Below, piece by piece: positions 1-13,300 of a DNA stretch of 64,000 nt (position 1 is its first letter; each line of letters starts with the position of its first letter). A program made the translations under genes and the position numbers. A model generated the notes under the pieces. That model saw only the letters and a list, made by a program, of their open reading frames with translations. It ran no database searches and had not been told where the DNA came from. This stretch comes from Conchocele bisecta (lineage: Eukaryota > Mollusca > Bivalvia > Lucinida > Thyasiridae). Location of the stretch: the NCBI GenBank assembly GCA_029237695.1, contig CM055266.1, positions 6,334,064 through 6,398,063 on the forward strand, written 5' to 3'.

Positions 1-411
1 CAATCATGAACAGACATTATAATTAGAGATTAATGACAAAATAAGTCCCGTTTTTCCTCTCCAAGAGGACCAGGATACAGTACAGAATACGAAAATTAAA
101 AATGGCCACCACAGGGAGATAACTCATTGGAAAGTTTGAAATAAATCGAGTTATGGCGAGATCAAGCTTCGTCTGGTTGGCGCGAGACCGCATTTGCTCT
201 GAGAATTTCATCAACTTTCGATGGCATGTATGGGAATAGCGTACATTTTGTAAAAAATATTATTGTTAATAGATAGCGCACATCGTCTAAGGTACAAAAT
301 CACCTGGCTTGTCTCATACATCATATTATTTTCCCTAGTTAATGGAATAGTGTAAGACAGAACACAGAAGAGTCCAAGCCAGTCTGATAGGGTTGAAGGG
401 GGCAAATAAAT
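1..411. other. Intron sequence with a short P-family remnant, otherwise unassigned
   Basis: The first 50 bases (atgaacagacattat, then taatgacaaaataa) resemble the inside of the longer ACAGTGGAACC elements, for example 15100-15150. The rest is AT-rich without a recognisable exon, hairpin or tandem repeat. Confidence 0.4.
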
Positions 412-485
412 TACAGTGGAACCTCTCTAAACCGGACACCCTGGGGAGGTCCCCAGGGTGTCTGGTTTAGAGATGTTCCACTGTA
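412..485. mobile_element. P-family compact hairpin (ACAGTGGAACC ends)
   Basis: A nearly perfect palindrome: tacagtggaacctctctaaa at the left, its complement ending ccactgta at the right, with the centre ctggggaggtccccag. TA at both ends fits a TA target duplication as in Tc1/mariner-type MITEs (inference). Confidence 0.75.
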
Positions 486-592
486 ATTCCGATGTAAGAG
501 CACTGACAGTTGACAGTTAATCGGCCATAATGTAACACAGCGATGTCGCAAGGTTGTTCGGTTTGGAGAGGTTCCACTGTACATCCACTCAC

Positions 593-632
593 ATCTCTTC
601 CGGACAATCAGGGCGGAATGCCCTGTGACCCG
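593..632 (-). pseudogene. Partial duplicate of exon 27 (3' end plus donor)
   Basis: The 40 bases read RVTGHSALIVRKR on the minus strand, matching RVTGHSALIVWNR at the end of exon 27, and are followed by GTGAGT as in the parent. Five of seven changed codons are synonymous; the two others turn the core Trp into Arg and Asn into Lys. Similarity stops abruptly at the CGG codon, and no clear acceptor precedes it. The fragment sits between two copies of the ACAGTGGAACC element (553-581 and 659-849). It is probably a decayed tandem copy. Confidence 0.65.
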
Positions 633-658
633 TGGAAGGGGTGAAGTGGTCAAATAAC

Positions 659-849
659 TACAGTGGAACCTCTCTAAACCGGACACCAATAAAACATCAG
701 TGATATTATTTTTTATGAGTTTCTTGGTGATCTATCTCAGGACCTGGTGATACTGTCTATTCATGATCGCATAGCAAACAACTTTGGCTCAAAATGATAA
801 AATGCCTGATTTACAGCTGGGGTGTCCGGTTTCGAGAGGTTTTACTGTA
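659..849. mobile_element. P-family MITE, full copy
   Basis: Left end tacagtggaacctctctaaa and right end gtccggtttcgagaggtttt...actgta are inverted copies. The 191-bp length with an AT-rich inside contrasts with the 74-bp hairpin form at 412-485. A lone right end (553-581) lies before the exon-27 fragment. Confidence 0.72.
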
Positions 850-972
850 TATTACTATAATAATCACACAATTTATTCTGGAAAACACACATTAATATAT
901 GGTTTCTCACCACAAAGAGAGTACAAATATGTATGGTTAGAATGGTTATACTTGTCTATCACAATAACAATG

Positions 973-1154
973 TACAGTCAAACCTGTGAATAACAGCCAG
1001 CCATGGGAAGTGACAAATCTGGCCTTTGTTCACAGGTGGTCTTTATTCGCAGGGTCATTTATATAGTATTTGTGCCATTGAGACAACACAAGTGTGGCCT
1101 TTACAGCCAGGAGATTGCTATTCGGAGGTGGTCTTTAGCACAGGTTGGACTGTA
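973..1154. mobile_element. Q-family MITE (TACAGTCAAACCTGTGAATAA ends)
   Basis: Starts tacagtcaaacctgtgaata and ends gcacaggttggactgta in inverted orientation, with internal repeats of tggcctttgttcacagg type. Related copies are at 3363-3431, 48905-48995 and 54453-54608. The TACAGT/ACTGTA ends resemble those of family P. Confidence 0.7.
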
Positions 1155-1166
1155 TTTGGATACAAT

Positions 1167-1209
1167 TTGTTTTGGGAAACCCCTATTTTATAGGGGTTTC
1201 CCAAAACAA
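1167..1209. repeat. Perfect short hairpin near exon 27 donor
   Basis: ttgttttgggaaacccctat pairs with ataggggtttcccaaaacaa. It lies 40 bases past the donor of exon 27. Confidence 0.7.
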
Positions 1210-1248
1210 AAATGGTGTGCGAATGTTCAGGGTTATTACGGTACTCAC

Positions 1249-1389
1249 CTCGGTTCCAGACAATGAGGGCGGAGTGGCCAGTGACCCGTTCACACCACAC
1301 CTGGGAGGGCGGGCACACCAGGCCTGTGTAGTGGACGATCAACTTCGCCCCCGGGCGACACCCGGCATACCGCTCACCCACAAACACTT
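1249..1389 (-). CDS. Exon 27: end of FN3 domain 6 and start of FN3 domain 7
   Basis: Acceptor tttccag, donor GAG|GTGAGT; enters and exits phase 1, 46 full codons. VFVGERYAGCRPGAKLIVHY then TGLVCPPSQVWCERVTGHSA and LIVWNR. GAKLIVHYTG is the last strand of domain 6, and CPPSQVWC...SALIVW is the A-B region of a seventh FN3 domain whose remainder lies outside the window. Exon phase fits exon 26 across an 8.8-kb repeat-filled intron. A part-copy of its 3' end is at 593-632. Confidence 0.85.
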
Positions 1390-4300
1390 CTGGAAACAAA
1401 CAGCTGATTGATTAGCCATTTAACTCTTTGCGTGCTAGTGGCGAAAATATTCGCCAAACGAATTAGGAGTGTATGTTTTATTTCTCTCTGTAAATATGTC
1501 TTGAAATTTCATTAGAATTGAGTCCTCAGGACTCAATTCTAATGAAATTCCAAGACATATTCATGATATTTACGGTGAGAAATACAAGAAAATATGATGA
1601 TTTTTTGTCCGCTAGTTTTGAACTATTTATAGCCCACAAGTTTCCCAGCATGCAGAGTTAAATGTGAAATATCCTCGTAGGGTATAAGAAGTTCAAAATA
1701 TGTATCACAAATTTTTCTTGTTTCTCATCCAAAGTATATGTTGTGACCACTCATTTGAACCGTCTCAACGAGAGGATTCAAATGATGGTCATGACATATA
1801 CTTATACTCAGAAATAAAGATGCAAATTTTGGAGTATTTTCTTTTCTATTTTGTTTATTCCTCATCGAAAGTATATGTTGTGACCACTCGTTTGAATCGT
1901 CTCGACGAGGCAGTTCAAATGATGGTCACGACATATTTCTAGATGAATTCTGATTTACATGTAACATTTTCCTCTGAAAATATAAAGCTTATTGATTCAT
2001 TACTTACATGTGAAAAAATGTAATAACCCTAACCCTCCTTGTCCATCCGTCTGTCCATCTGTTGACATGATTTATGGCAATAATAAGAAGGGTATCGTTA
2101 TTACTAAGCTAATCCCCTCGCTGGCAGCATTGAAAATAAACGAGGATGGCCGCGGCCCGCATGTTGAGCCCGCCGAGGCATTTGATGGTCTCAGAGTGTG
2201 TTTATTTGAAGTTTGATGCCCAATAAGCATACAAAGTTTCAAGCAAATCTGAATTACGGTTACAGAGATAGTAGGAATGTGAAAACTTTAACGCAAATTT
2301 TGACAGAAACTTCAACGCAAACTTCGTTTGCAAGTCATTTGACCTTGACATAGGGACATATGGGCAAAGGGGCCGCAAACTTCTAAGTCATTTGACCTTG
2401 ACCTTGGACACAGGAGCCGCATGAGTGGGATACAGCATGAATATATGGATGATGACTAATAAGTATATGAAGTTTCAAGTCAATGTGACTTAGGACTGCA
2501 GAGATATAAGGTATTTAAAAACTTTAATGCAGATTTCGGAACGCAAACTTCTAAGTCATTTGACCTTGACCTTGACCTTGGGCACAGGGGCCGTATGAGT
2601 GGGATACAGCATGAATATATGGATGATGACTAATAAGCATATGAAGTTTCAAGTCAATGTGACTTAGGACTGCATTGATATAAGGTATTTAAAAACTTTA
2701 ACGCAGATTTCGGAATGCAAACTTCTAAGTCATTTGACCTTGACCTTGGGCACAGGGGCCTCATGAGTGGGATACAGCATGAATATATGGATCATGACTA
2801 ATAAGCATATGAAGTTTCAAGTCAATGTGACTTAGGACTGCAGAGATATAAGGTATTTAAAAACTTTAACGCAGATTTCGGACCGACGGACGGCCCACCA
2901 ATAGTGAAGAATAGGCCATTTCCATTGTTCTAGATCAAAGAGATGGCCCCTTGTAATGAATAGAATAAGGGGCCATACAGAATAAATCAAAGGATTCTTT
3001 TGTGTTAGGCTCCACCCCATGGCCCCTTGTACACCCTTGGTTGCTCGGACGAACGCACAGACGGACGGACTGACGGACGCACGGACACAGACACACGCAC
3101 AGACACACGCACACACAGACACACGCACGCACGCACGCACACACAGACACACGCACGCACGCACTATGTCTCGCTTTCCGCAAGCGGGCTCGACAAAAAA
3201 AACAATAAGACTAACATTTTTGCCTTATAAACAGTGACCTTGACCTTGGGCAGTCGGACGTGGGTCATATGCAAAACAAAGCACCATCCCTAGACACACA
3301 TTGTGGGAAATATATGGACTAACACTATATCCCTCTTGCCTATTGGCGAGGAAATAATAATATACAGTCAACACTGTGAATAAAGGCCTTTGTTCACAGA
3401 TTCATTTATGTAGTATAGACAGGTAATTGAGAAAGAGAACTATTTATAATTCTCGGTACGGAAAATGGTACATCCTTAGCAATTGGTTAAATGATTCATT
3501 TTATTTTCATCTACATGTATTTCTTATAGGATACTGATTCACAGGACACATTTTCTCTTTAGTTTATTTATTTTTAACATAAATTATTTGTTGTCACCAC
3601 TCATTCATTTGAATTCAGCACGAGATCCAAAGATAGTGCTCTGGGAAAATATTGACACAGTTTCATGAAAATCTGTGTCATTTTCTGAAAATGTACTGTA
3701 ATGCAATTATTTCATATTTCTAATTATTCTATTTTAACAACTAAACATTGGATAGTTTGTAATCGCATGTAACAATCAAGGTAAACACTACAGTATAGCA
3801 AATGCAATGTTTCTATTAAATAATTTTGTTAAAAGGTTACACACAATGAATTCATTGATTGATTGAATGAATACATACATTCAATTGTATGGGTCATGGA
3901 TAGAATAAGAATGGGCAGAATGGTTGATACGACCATTCAACAAAAGCAGATAATATCAGGGCTCCAGATAAGAAATTAGTAATTGAGTATTTTCACTCCA
4001 TCATTTCTGAAGCAATTGGGTATTTCAAAATTTTAATTGGATAAAATAAAATCACACTACTGTTTACACATCAATAGACAGCAATTATTGAATAGTTTGC
4101 TTTGAAATGAAAACATGTCTTGGCATTTCATTAGAATTGTCTCCTTGGAGACAATTCTAATGAAATACCAAGATGTGTTTTCATGGAAAATAAGAAAAAT
4201 GTGCTATATTTGTGGTCTGTTTTTTGTTTTCTGCAGCATGATAAATATACAACAAAATTGTAATTGCTTTTTGATACTCGCTACTTCTGATTTCAATTGG

Positions 4301-7300
4301 GTTTTTGGCAATTTTAATTGGGTATTTAAGCAAATACGCAGCTTATCTGGAGCTCTGTAATATGACCAATGTCTAATCACAATCATGAACATATACGTCA
4401 CATCGCACCAAAAATGTATTTGTGATCAGCAGCTACATTGGTAAAAAACACTACAAGTGTTGTTCATTCGTTGGCGATGGTTATTTACATGTAACATTCA
4501 CATATACTAGACGGCAGTGACCGGCATGTCGCGCCCGCCAAGACTTTGAAAGTATACCGAAAAAGTTTAACCAAACACTTTAACCCGGACGCACATACGC
4601 ATGTACGCACGTACACACGCCGTACGCCAATATGCCGACTATATCGCACTGTCCGCAAGCGGGTGCGACAAAAAGAACAGCAGCAGAAATGTGCAAGCAG
4701 CGCCAGCAGAAATAGCTCTGTTTCAGACAACCTAGAACAAGTTAACTACGGCAACACACACTACACGTACTAGCATCAGTAACAGTTGTTTATTTGTCCG
4801 ATTCATGATGATTCAAAACCACGGTTTGCATACTTCAAAATATGCTAGAACTAAAGCAAATAAATCCTAAATTGCTACAATGGTTTTAGTTAAGGAATAA
4901 AACCATGGGCTCTTGCATTTACTGTAGTATGAAAAACATTTGGTGTGTTTAACCCATTCGTTTCAGAACTCACCTTTAAGGGTATGAAATTTATTAAATA
5001 TTTTATTTTTGTTATTTCTCAATGAAAGTACATGTTGTGACCACTCATTTGAACCGGCTCACCAAGACGGTTCAAATGGTGGTCGCGACATATACTTCTG
5101 AGCGCATAGAAGAAAAATATAACATAATGGCGTATCATCGGCATGAAAAGGGTTAAAGCGCGTGGAGTCCGAAGGACTGTGATTAGAAAATGTCCCCAGT
5201 GGCAGATTGGAGAAACTCCAAACATCTTAACCAGACACACAGACACACACACGGATGAACACACGGATGAACATACAGGCCAAACACTATATGCTTCCTG
5301 GAACTACCGAGAACGGGGAGCATAAACATGTCGATGGCAAGATCAAAGATCATCAAATCAACCTGCACCTATTGCACAGTACGTAATAAACAAATGGGGA
5401 CATAATCCAAATAATACAGAGATGAAGAATTAGACGTGTTGAAATTATTACAAACATTTGGAGCAACAAACATTCTAACAAATTTAATTTGGTGCTATAA
5501 ATGTATATCATTCAGGTCCATACACTGTGAGCCTGGCACATAATCTCACACTGATATACATAGCAGGACGGACTGAATTATGATAACCAAATACACCTCA
5601 ATGTAACATTAGTAGCAACTTATCCAGGGTGTGGAATCACATGGTATGATGAACATAAAAAAAAATCTGCCGTAGTTTTTGACGTCATTTTTTAGTGGAT
5701 TTTCCTTCAATAACTTCCAAATGGCATACAAGATTTAGCTGAAACACAACTTGGTTACGAAACCATGTGAGCCCATACCCTGTTATTTGCAATTATCAGA
5801 AAAATATGTCTTTCACAAATGAGATGAGCCATGTGACCTTGTGCTTAAGAAGATGTGTCATTTAACCCATTTCAGCCTAAGGATACAATATATTTGAAAA
5901 AAATCTTTATTTCTCCATGAAGGTATATGTTGTTACCACTCATTTGAACCGTCTCGTCGGGACGGTTCAAATGAGTGGTAACAATATATACTTTCGAGAT
6001 GAAATAAAGAAACTAGGGTTCTTTTTCTCTCAAAAGTTTCATACTACTATAATTGTATCCCGTCTACATTGGGCTAAATTACAATATTTCGCGTAAATGA
6101 CGTCAAATATTCCGTATTTGCTCAGAACAGAAAATATCACAGTTTCTGTAAATATTTTTCATGAAAAATTGAACATGTCCCCAGGTACAAAGACGCATGG
6201 CTTGTCTCATGTGTGTGTTTCATATTTCAGATCCTGGGCCCGTTTCACTAAACTTCGTACGACTAAAATGTTTGTATGCGCAAAATTATGATTGTCTGTA
6301 AATTTCACATTAACAATGTTTTCTTGTAAACAATTATTGGATTTACATTTATTGAGCATAGGCTGCATATGCAGCCTATGCTCAATAAATGTAAATCCAA
6401 TAATTGAGATTTCAAGACGATCCTAAATATTTGCACTTACAAACATTTTAGTCATACAAGTGTAATGATGGCTCCCCAGCTCCCTACAACAAGTGTTGTC
6501 AGCACCATTCTCCAAGACAATGATGTATCCCATGTCTAAAGCCTTACAAGCAGATCCGGGGCCCGTTTCACTAAACTTCGCACAATACAAATGCCCGTAC
6601 GAAGATTTACATGAATTTGCTTCTCACATTAAAGGTACATGCCCACTCAATAGGCACACAATGTTCTTTATAGGAATTAAATAAGTGTATACTTGTGTCA
6701 CTATTCCACCAGTTCTAACAATTGTGAGTGTCCGCTATACAGATATAATCATTTAGTAATATTTATTTTACTGATAGTGACGCACGTTGGTATCGGGCTA
6801 TTTTCATATGCAAATGAGGCATGGTATTTTTTAATTATTTATACTAATTAAATGCGTCACCTGAAAAAATAATATTTTCGACAGATTATAAAGTATGATA
6901 ATTGCACATCAAATAATAAATACAGAGTATAAATGGTAAAGTCCGTTAACATTTTAAGGAAACACGGTTATTGCCCCTGATATCACTGTGGAAAGTTACG
7001 TCTGATATAAAATGTATAATAATGCCAATCAATACGTGTGTTAATGGTGAATGAATGTTTATTTTGCCAAATAATGTCTCAGATGATGTCTCTGATATAA
7101 AGAACATTTTGTGCCTACTGAGTGGGCATGTACCTTTAACATGTTTTTCTAATCCTACCATGTTGTACATAGAGACTACCTATGCTAGTGTCTTTTGATA
7201 TCAAGTAAATCAGGCAAGGCTAGGAAACGCGTAGGAATTTCTCGGCTTGCCGAGGAATTCCTACCGTTTCCGAGCCGAGCCTGATAAACTTGATATCAAA

Positions 7301-10300
7301 ATACACTAGCCTGGTATTCTATTTATCAGGTAACGTTTTATGCTCGAAAATGACATTAGATGACGTCGTATTCTATGGACAGAACGCGGACTTGTTTACG
7401 TTGCGTCATTACACTGACGTCATTCGGTAACGTCACGTGACGTCATCCGACCAATGGAATGTCAGTTTTCACATCGTTGTAACCCGGATGTTTGTATCAG
7501 GGCAATGCCTGATACAACAATATGTTATCACTCAGTACGTATTCGGTCAATGCAGGGCAGGTTACCTGATAAATATGCATTCATGTCATTAATCGACACC
7601 CACGAAAGATTGCCCAAAATCGGCTGTCAGAACAAATGTTATTGTGTATTTGAATTTTGCACTTACAAACTTCTTTGTCATACAAAGTTTAGTGAAACGG
7701 GCCCCTGGACGGTAAGCTTAAAGCAATAGACAGATCATATAACTTTTGTATTCTTCGCAGATGGGCAATAATTTTGACAACACCCCTTAGGCCATAAAAA
7801 AAGTACTCAGACACAGGTTTTGTGGTTTGTACCGCGGGAGGGCAGATTTTTTAAATATATTTCTTTTGTACGATTTTATTTCTACATGACGTAAAAATGC
7901 TTGATGAGCAGGGATTATTCTGACGCGGCGATATCGGAGAACCAAAGTACTCTTTTTTATGGCTTAAGTTAATTGTGTCATATGACGGCCATACCATCTG
8001 TTCCCACATGTAGACATGTGTGGCTGTGACTGGAGACATGGGGCTTATGGGTTTTGCTACCATCCAGATGAGCCTGTGCATCCGCAGTCTGATCAGGATC
8101 TGCACTGTTTGCCATTCCAAAAATGAAACACCGGTCATGCTTCTAAGAAGCATGTTACAGGAGTGTGCTATTTAATCAGGAGCTACACTGGTCACAAATC
8201 TCATATACCCCATTTCTCCAGTGACAGCCACATTTGGTGACTAGCCACACTGATTAACCCATTTCAGTCTAAGGATACGATAATTTTTGTTGAAAAAATC
8301 TCATTATTTTGTTTATTTCTCCATAAAGGTATATGTTGTTACCACTCATTTGAACCGTCTCGTCGAGACGGTTCAAATGAGTGGTAACAACATATACTTT
8401 CGAGATGAAATAAAGAAAATAGGATTTTTCCCCTATTAAAAAGGTTTATATGTATCCGGTCTTTAATGGGTTAAACCATAATATTCCCACTGTTTCTACT
8501 ACAATTTCTAGCCATTAGTGATGATTGACGACAGGATATCGTGGATAAGCACAAGAATACACAATAAAACAATTGTGCTACTGACGTACTGGAAGTATAT
8601 GAACATAATTAACTGTTTTCCAACTTAACTATATTTTGCCAGAAATAAAAGATTTACCATTTGCAAAATAAACTAAGTATATTTTATTCAAAGTTGAAGT
8701 TAGGAAATACTGAATTCAACAGAAAACATACATCTTCTCCGACGTTGGATCGATAACAAGATACCTAAATTATTGTATATTTAGAAAGCATACAGATCGA
8801 ATCGATATCCTGTTTTCAACCTTCAGTTATACTTCAGTCTTACTGGGCAGCCCGTGTGTTGATTTGGGCCATTCGTAAGTTTGTACGTCCTTTGTGAACG
8901 TTATAAACTTTTGGTTCACCTTGGCATAGCCAGGAACTACAGGTGAAAATGCAAAACAAGACATGTTTAATATTTACATTAACACTCTATTAACCCGTTC
9001 ACACCCAAGTAAGTGGAATGGATTTTTATATGTTAATTTTGCAACCAATCCAATTGTCACAAAATTATTTTCAGACTAGTCCATGTATGAAAAGGGGGCG
9101 TTTCTGCTCTCAAAAATATGGAAATTACTTGCAAAAAGTGTAGATCCTGATGAGACGGCTCGTCACGAGCCGGCTCATCTGGATCTACACTTTTTGCCAA
9201 TACCTCTATACAGGCCCGTGGTGTTGAAAGGTTAACAAAACTAATTTTTTGGGAAGCATTCCCAAATTTAAGCAATATCAAAGGTACAAAGCATGTTATT
9301 TTTTAGTGGACGTGGAAAGACAAAATAGGATGTTATTCCTATATTTTGTTCTATATGTTAGTAAAATTTCATTAATTCTACATAAATTATAATGATCAAA
9401 TGAAATAACAAGGGATTGCCTGCGAGTGTCTCACCCATGAAGGTCACCAAGGTCAACGTCACAATGTGAGGAAGTCCAATATTATTGACAAGAAGGTCAA
9501 GGTCATGGTCACACAAATGACACTGGTTGGCTTCAATATTGGGAAGCTATTGGTGAAGTTTGGTAATGATCCGACTTTCAATGATTAGGAGACAGTCAAC
9601 ATTTGGATGTACATCCAAAAATTAATGGCACAAAGGTCAAGGTCACCGAGGTGAAGCTCAAGATCATCCGAATAACGAAATGGATAGCTAGCTATCAATG
9701 TGAGGAAGAATTTGCGCAGGTTAGTAATGATATGACTGATCAGGAGACACCAAGGTGAAGATCAAGGTCAGCCAAACTCCACTGGGCAGATATCCATGAA
9801 TGTGAGGAGGCTACAGATGTATTTGGTAAGGATCCGACTAACGGATCAGGTATTCAACATTTGGACGTAAAATTATTGACACAAAGGTTAAGGTCACCAA
9901 GGTGAAGGGCAAGGGCACCTGAATGACAGTGGGTGGATAGCTATCAATGTGAGGCAGATATTGATGAAGTTCGGTAATGATCCGAAGTATGTCCAAAAAA
10001 ATATTACGTCTAAAATTGTTGACACGCCGCAATCGTGACCGCTATATCTCACTTTCCACTATTGTGGGTGAGAGAATAATTTCCAACATTGAAATAAAGT
10101 CCAAAATAATGTATGCATGTTTCAACCACTTAATCTCTGCATACGCCAATACAGACCTGCGTTTTTGTCGTTGGGCGGCTCAGAGCCATCTATCCCAGAA
10201 TCCTTCTCAATGACCTCACCGCGGGTGTTGACCCGGCCAACCGGGTGCTCGGTGAGGGCGATGAGCTGCAGGTTGATCTTCTCGCCGAGGGAGATGTCGC

Positions 10301-13300
10301 GGATACGCAGGCTGTTCACCTCCGGGGGGATGATGGAGCCGTACAGACGACCGTCCTTCAGCATCTGGTAACCCTGTGTATGCGATATAATAAAACAATC
10401 ATCAGAAAGTGAATGGAATGGAATGGAATGGAATGGAATGGAATGGTGCTTAACGGCCCATCAACACAAAAGAGTATCATTTAGGGCCAAGCAATGCAGA
10501 TGAAGAATAAAAATAATAATAAAATAGTATGTTAGACGATCAGGGTAAAAATATTAATATGATAAACAATATCAATGGAATGGAAAGGAATTGTGCTTAA
10601 CAGCCCATCAACACAAAAGAGTATCATTTAGCAATTTAGACGAAGACAATAATTATTAAAATGGCCAAATATTATCAAAATCGTTGAAATGGTTCATTAG
10701 TTTTTAACATTTTTGCCTTACCTTGGGCGGTCGGACGTGGGTCGTATGCAAAATAGTTATTTAAAAATGAAAAGTGTTACTAACGTACGGTCTAACGCTA
10801 TATCCCCTCTTGCCTATGTAATGTATACAATGATAAAATTAGATTTTCCGATACAGGCTGGTTTCATCGAGAATGGAATCAGAAAGTGAATGTGTTTAAA
10901 ATCCCAGCTACGGTCATTTACAGGCATGACCTTCGTTTCAATTCAAGTCTCTTCCGAAAGACTATTCAAGTCTATTGACAAACAGTACAAATAATTAACA
11001 GACTGCAACCATCCTTCAACAAAGTCCCAAATGTTAAATTGATACTTTTATTGAATTGCCATTTTTCATAGATGTTTCAGAAAGATTGCCTGTAAATTAT
11101 GTCGAAAGTTAAAAGAAATTTCAGAGCACTGCTCTGAAATTTCTTTCAACTTTCTTCAGAATTTACAAAAAAAATAAAAAATAAATAAAATATATATGGA
11201 TGAAATAATTAAATAAGACTATGTCATAATAAAGATAATTGCCGAAGCTGGCCTGTAGTGTGGTCACACTTACAGAAATGGCGGCCTCTCCATGCTGTTG
11301 CGGCACCAGCCATGTCACATCAATTCCCTCGGGATGTAACCCCTCCAGGCGAAGTTTGGGCGACTTGGGGGCCGCGGGAGCCATCACGGGGAGATTGTTG
11401 GACATGGGGCCGTCGCTCAGACAGAAGAGATGCTGGGCATCATGGTCCACGCTCTTGAACCCGGCGACGGCCTTCACGGTGATGTCATAGCTCTGCTCTG
11501 GGTTCAGGTCATTCAGGATATACTGGTAGCCGTGCTTGTTGCCGAGTTTGTTTGATTTTACTTCCCCGTACCATTTGCCGTCGACGTATACACTGAAATG
11601 TATTACATTGGAGATAGAGTGTGGAGATTGGAAAGGTGGTGTGCCTGGGGGAAAACAATGTTTGCTTCTTGCAGCTCAAATAAGTGATTTTTTTTTATTT
11701 ATTATATTTTTCATCATTTGTCCCTTAATATTTAATAAAGAAGAAAATGAATAATACATTTGTAAAAGTAAAATACGCATTGAATTTGAAATCTGGGGTA
11801 ATACTCCTTAGATACAAAACTTATCTGGAGCTCTGAAACACTGTGTTATACTAAATGGAGAAATGGAGTCATTCCCCAGCAACACATACCCGTAGAGTGA
11901 TATATCCTCCTCATTTGTGGCGTACGTATGACCCGTGGGTCGATCCCAGGATATAAGCACACAGCCCTGCTTGTACGCGGGCTGCTGGGCTATCACGATG
12001 GGCGGCGTCTCCCGGGGACATGTGATGTGGAGGGTGCGGGAGGGGTCACTCTCCTGTACAGCCTGCTTCGTGACGGCGACCACGTAGACACTGATCGTCT
12101 TCCCGGGGATCATGTTCGTGATCATCATCTGCCGTGTCTCCTTACTACGGACCCCGCCCAGCGGCTTGTTGTCTACGTAGATCTGGTAACCTTTCAAGGT
12201 CAGGTCCTCATGCATCCTGGGAGCCTCCCACTCAATCAGGGCCTGGGGGAATGGTGTAAGGATTTAGCATCAGTTCAACAGTCATAAGATCTGTAGCCTA
12301 TTTCACCAACATTGCAAAGTATACTTTTCCAGCAAAGTATACTTTGAGGGTGAAATTTAAAATTTTAGGATAAATTTATTAATTTTTATTATACTGAATT
12401 TATTACATTATCACAGCCATTTTGGCTGTGATAATGTAATAAATTCAGTATAATAATTCTGCATGCTTTTAATCATCAAATATATGCAGTCGTTAGTCCT
12501 ATATGAAATAATGCATTTCAGGAAAAATAAATGATTACTCCCTCAGGCTCAACAGTCATAATAAGATCAGGTCCTGTGATATTATCTTTCCAGGAATCTT
12601 CTCTAAATTTGTACTCAAAATTAAGCAGTTTGATTGGCCAACACCGAGCACAATCATTTGGGCAAAATATTGGGATTTTGTAAATAATTATTATACCAAT
12701 GTGTGTTCAGGAATTGTCAGTGAATTACCGTATTATCCATAATACCTAGCCGTGATGCAATATTTATATTAATTTTTTTTTCAATCCAAGACAATTATGG
12801 TAGTTTTTACAATTTTCTTTATTTTACAATACATGTAGTGACAAACAAGTGCAAGAGAATGCATGGAATCCTGGTACAGATGCTACTTAATGTGGTACTT
12901 AATATGAGAGGAAACCCAAGTACCCAGAGAAAACCCAGAGCTCAAGATAAGCTGCTTATTTGCTTAAATACCCAATTAAAATCGCCAAAAACCCTATTGA
13001 AATCAGAAATAGCGAGTATCAAAAAACAATAAAAAAAATTATGCTACCTTTATCATGCTGCAGAAAACAAACAGACCACAAACATAGCATATTTTCCTTA
13101 TTTTCCATGAAAGGACATCTTGGTATTACATTAGAATTGTCTCCAAGGAGACAATTCTAATGAAATGCCAAGACATGTTTTCATTTCGAAGCAAACTATT
13201 CAAAAATTGCTGGCAGTTGATGTGTAAACAGTAGTGTGATTTTATTTTACCCAATTAAAATTTTGAAATACCTAATTGCTTCAGAAATGATGGACAATAC

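Larger units (their letters stand above)
6557..7706. mobile_element. G-family MITE split by two nested elements
   Basis: The left end is at 6557 (ggggcccgtttcactaaac) and the matching right end at 7706 (ttagtgaaacgggcccc). Between them are an H element (6633-7135) and an I element (about 7180-7590). The order of events is readable from the interrupted sequence. Confidence 0.75.

Noticed and set aside
2832..3237. Cys/Val-rich and His/Thr-rich frames on both strands
   Set aside because: They are translations of the GACG/CACA simple repeat.
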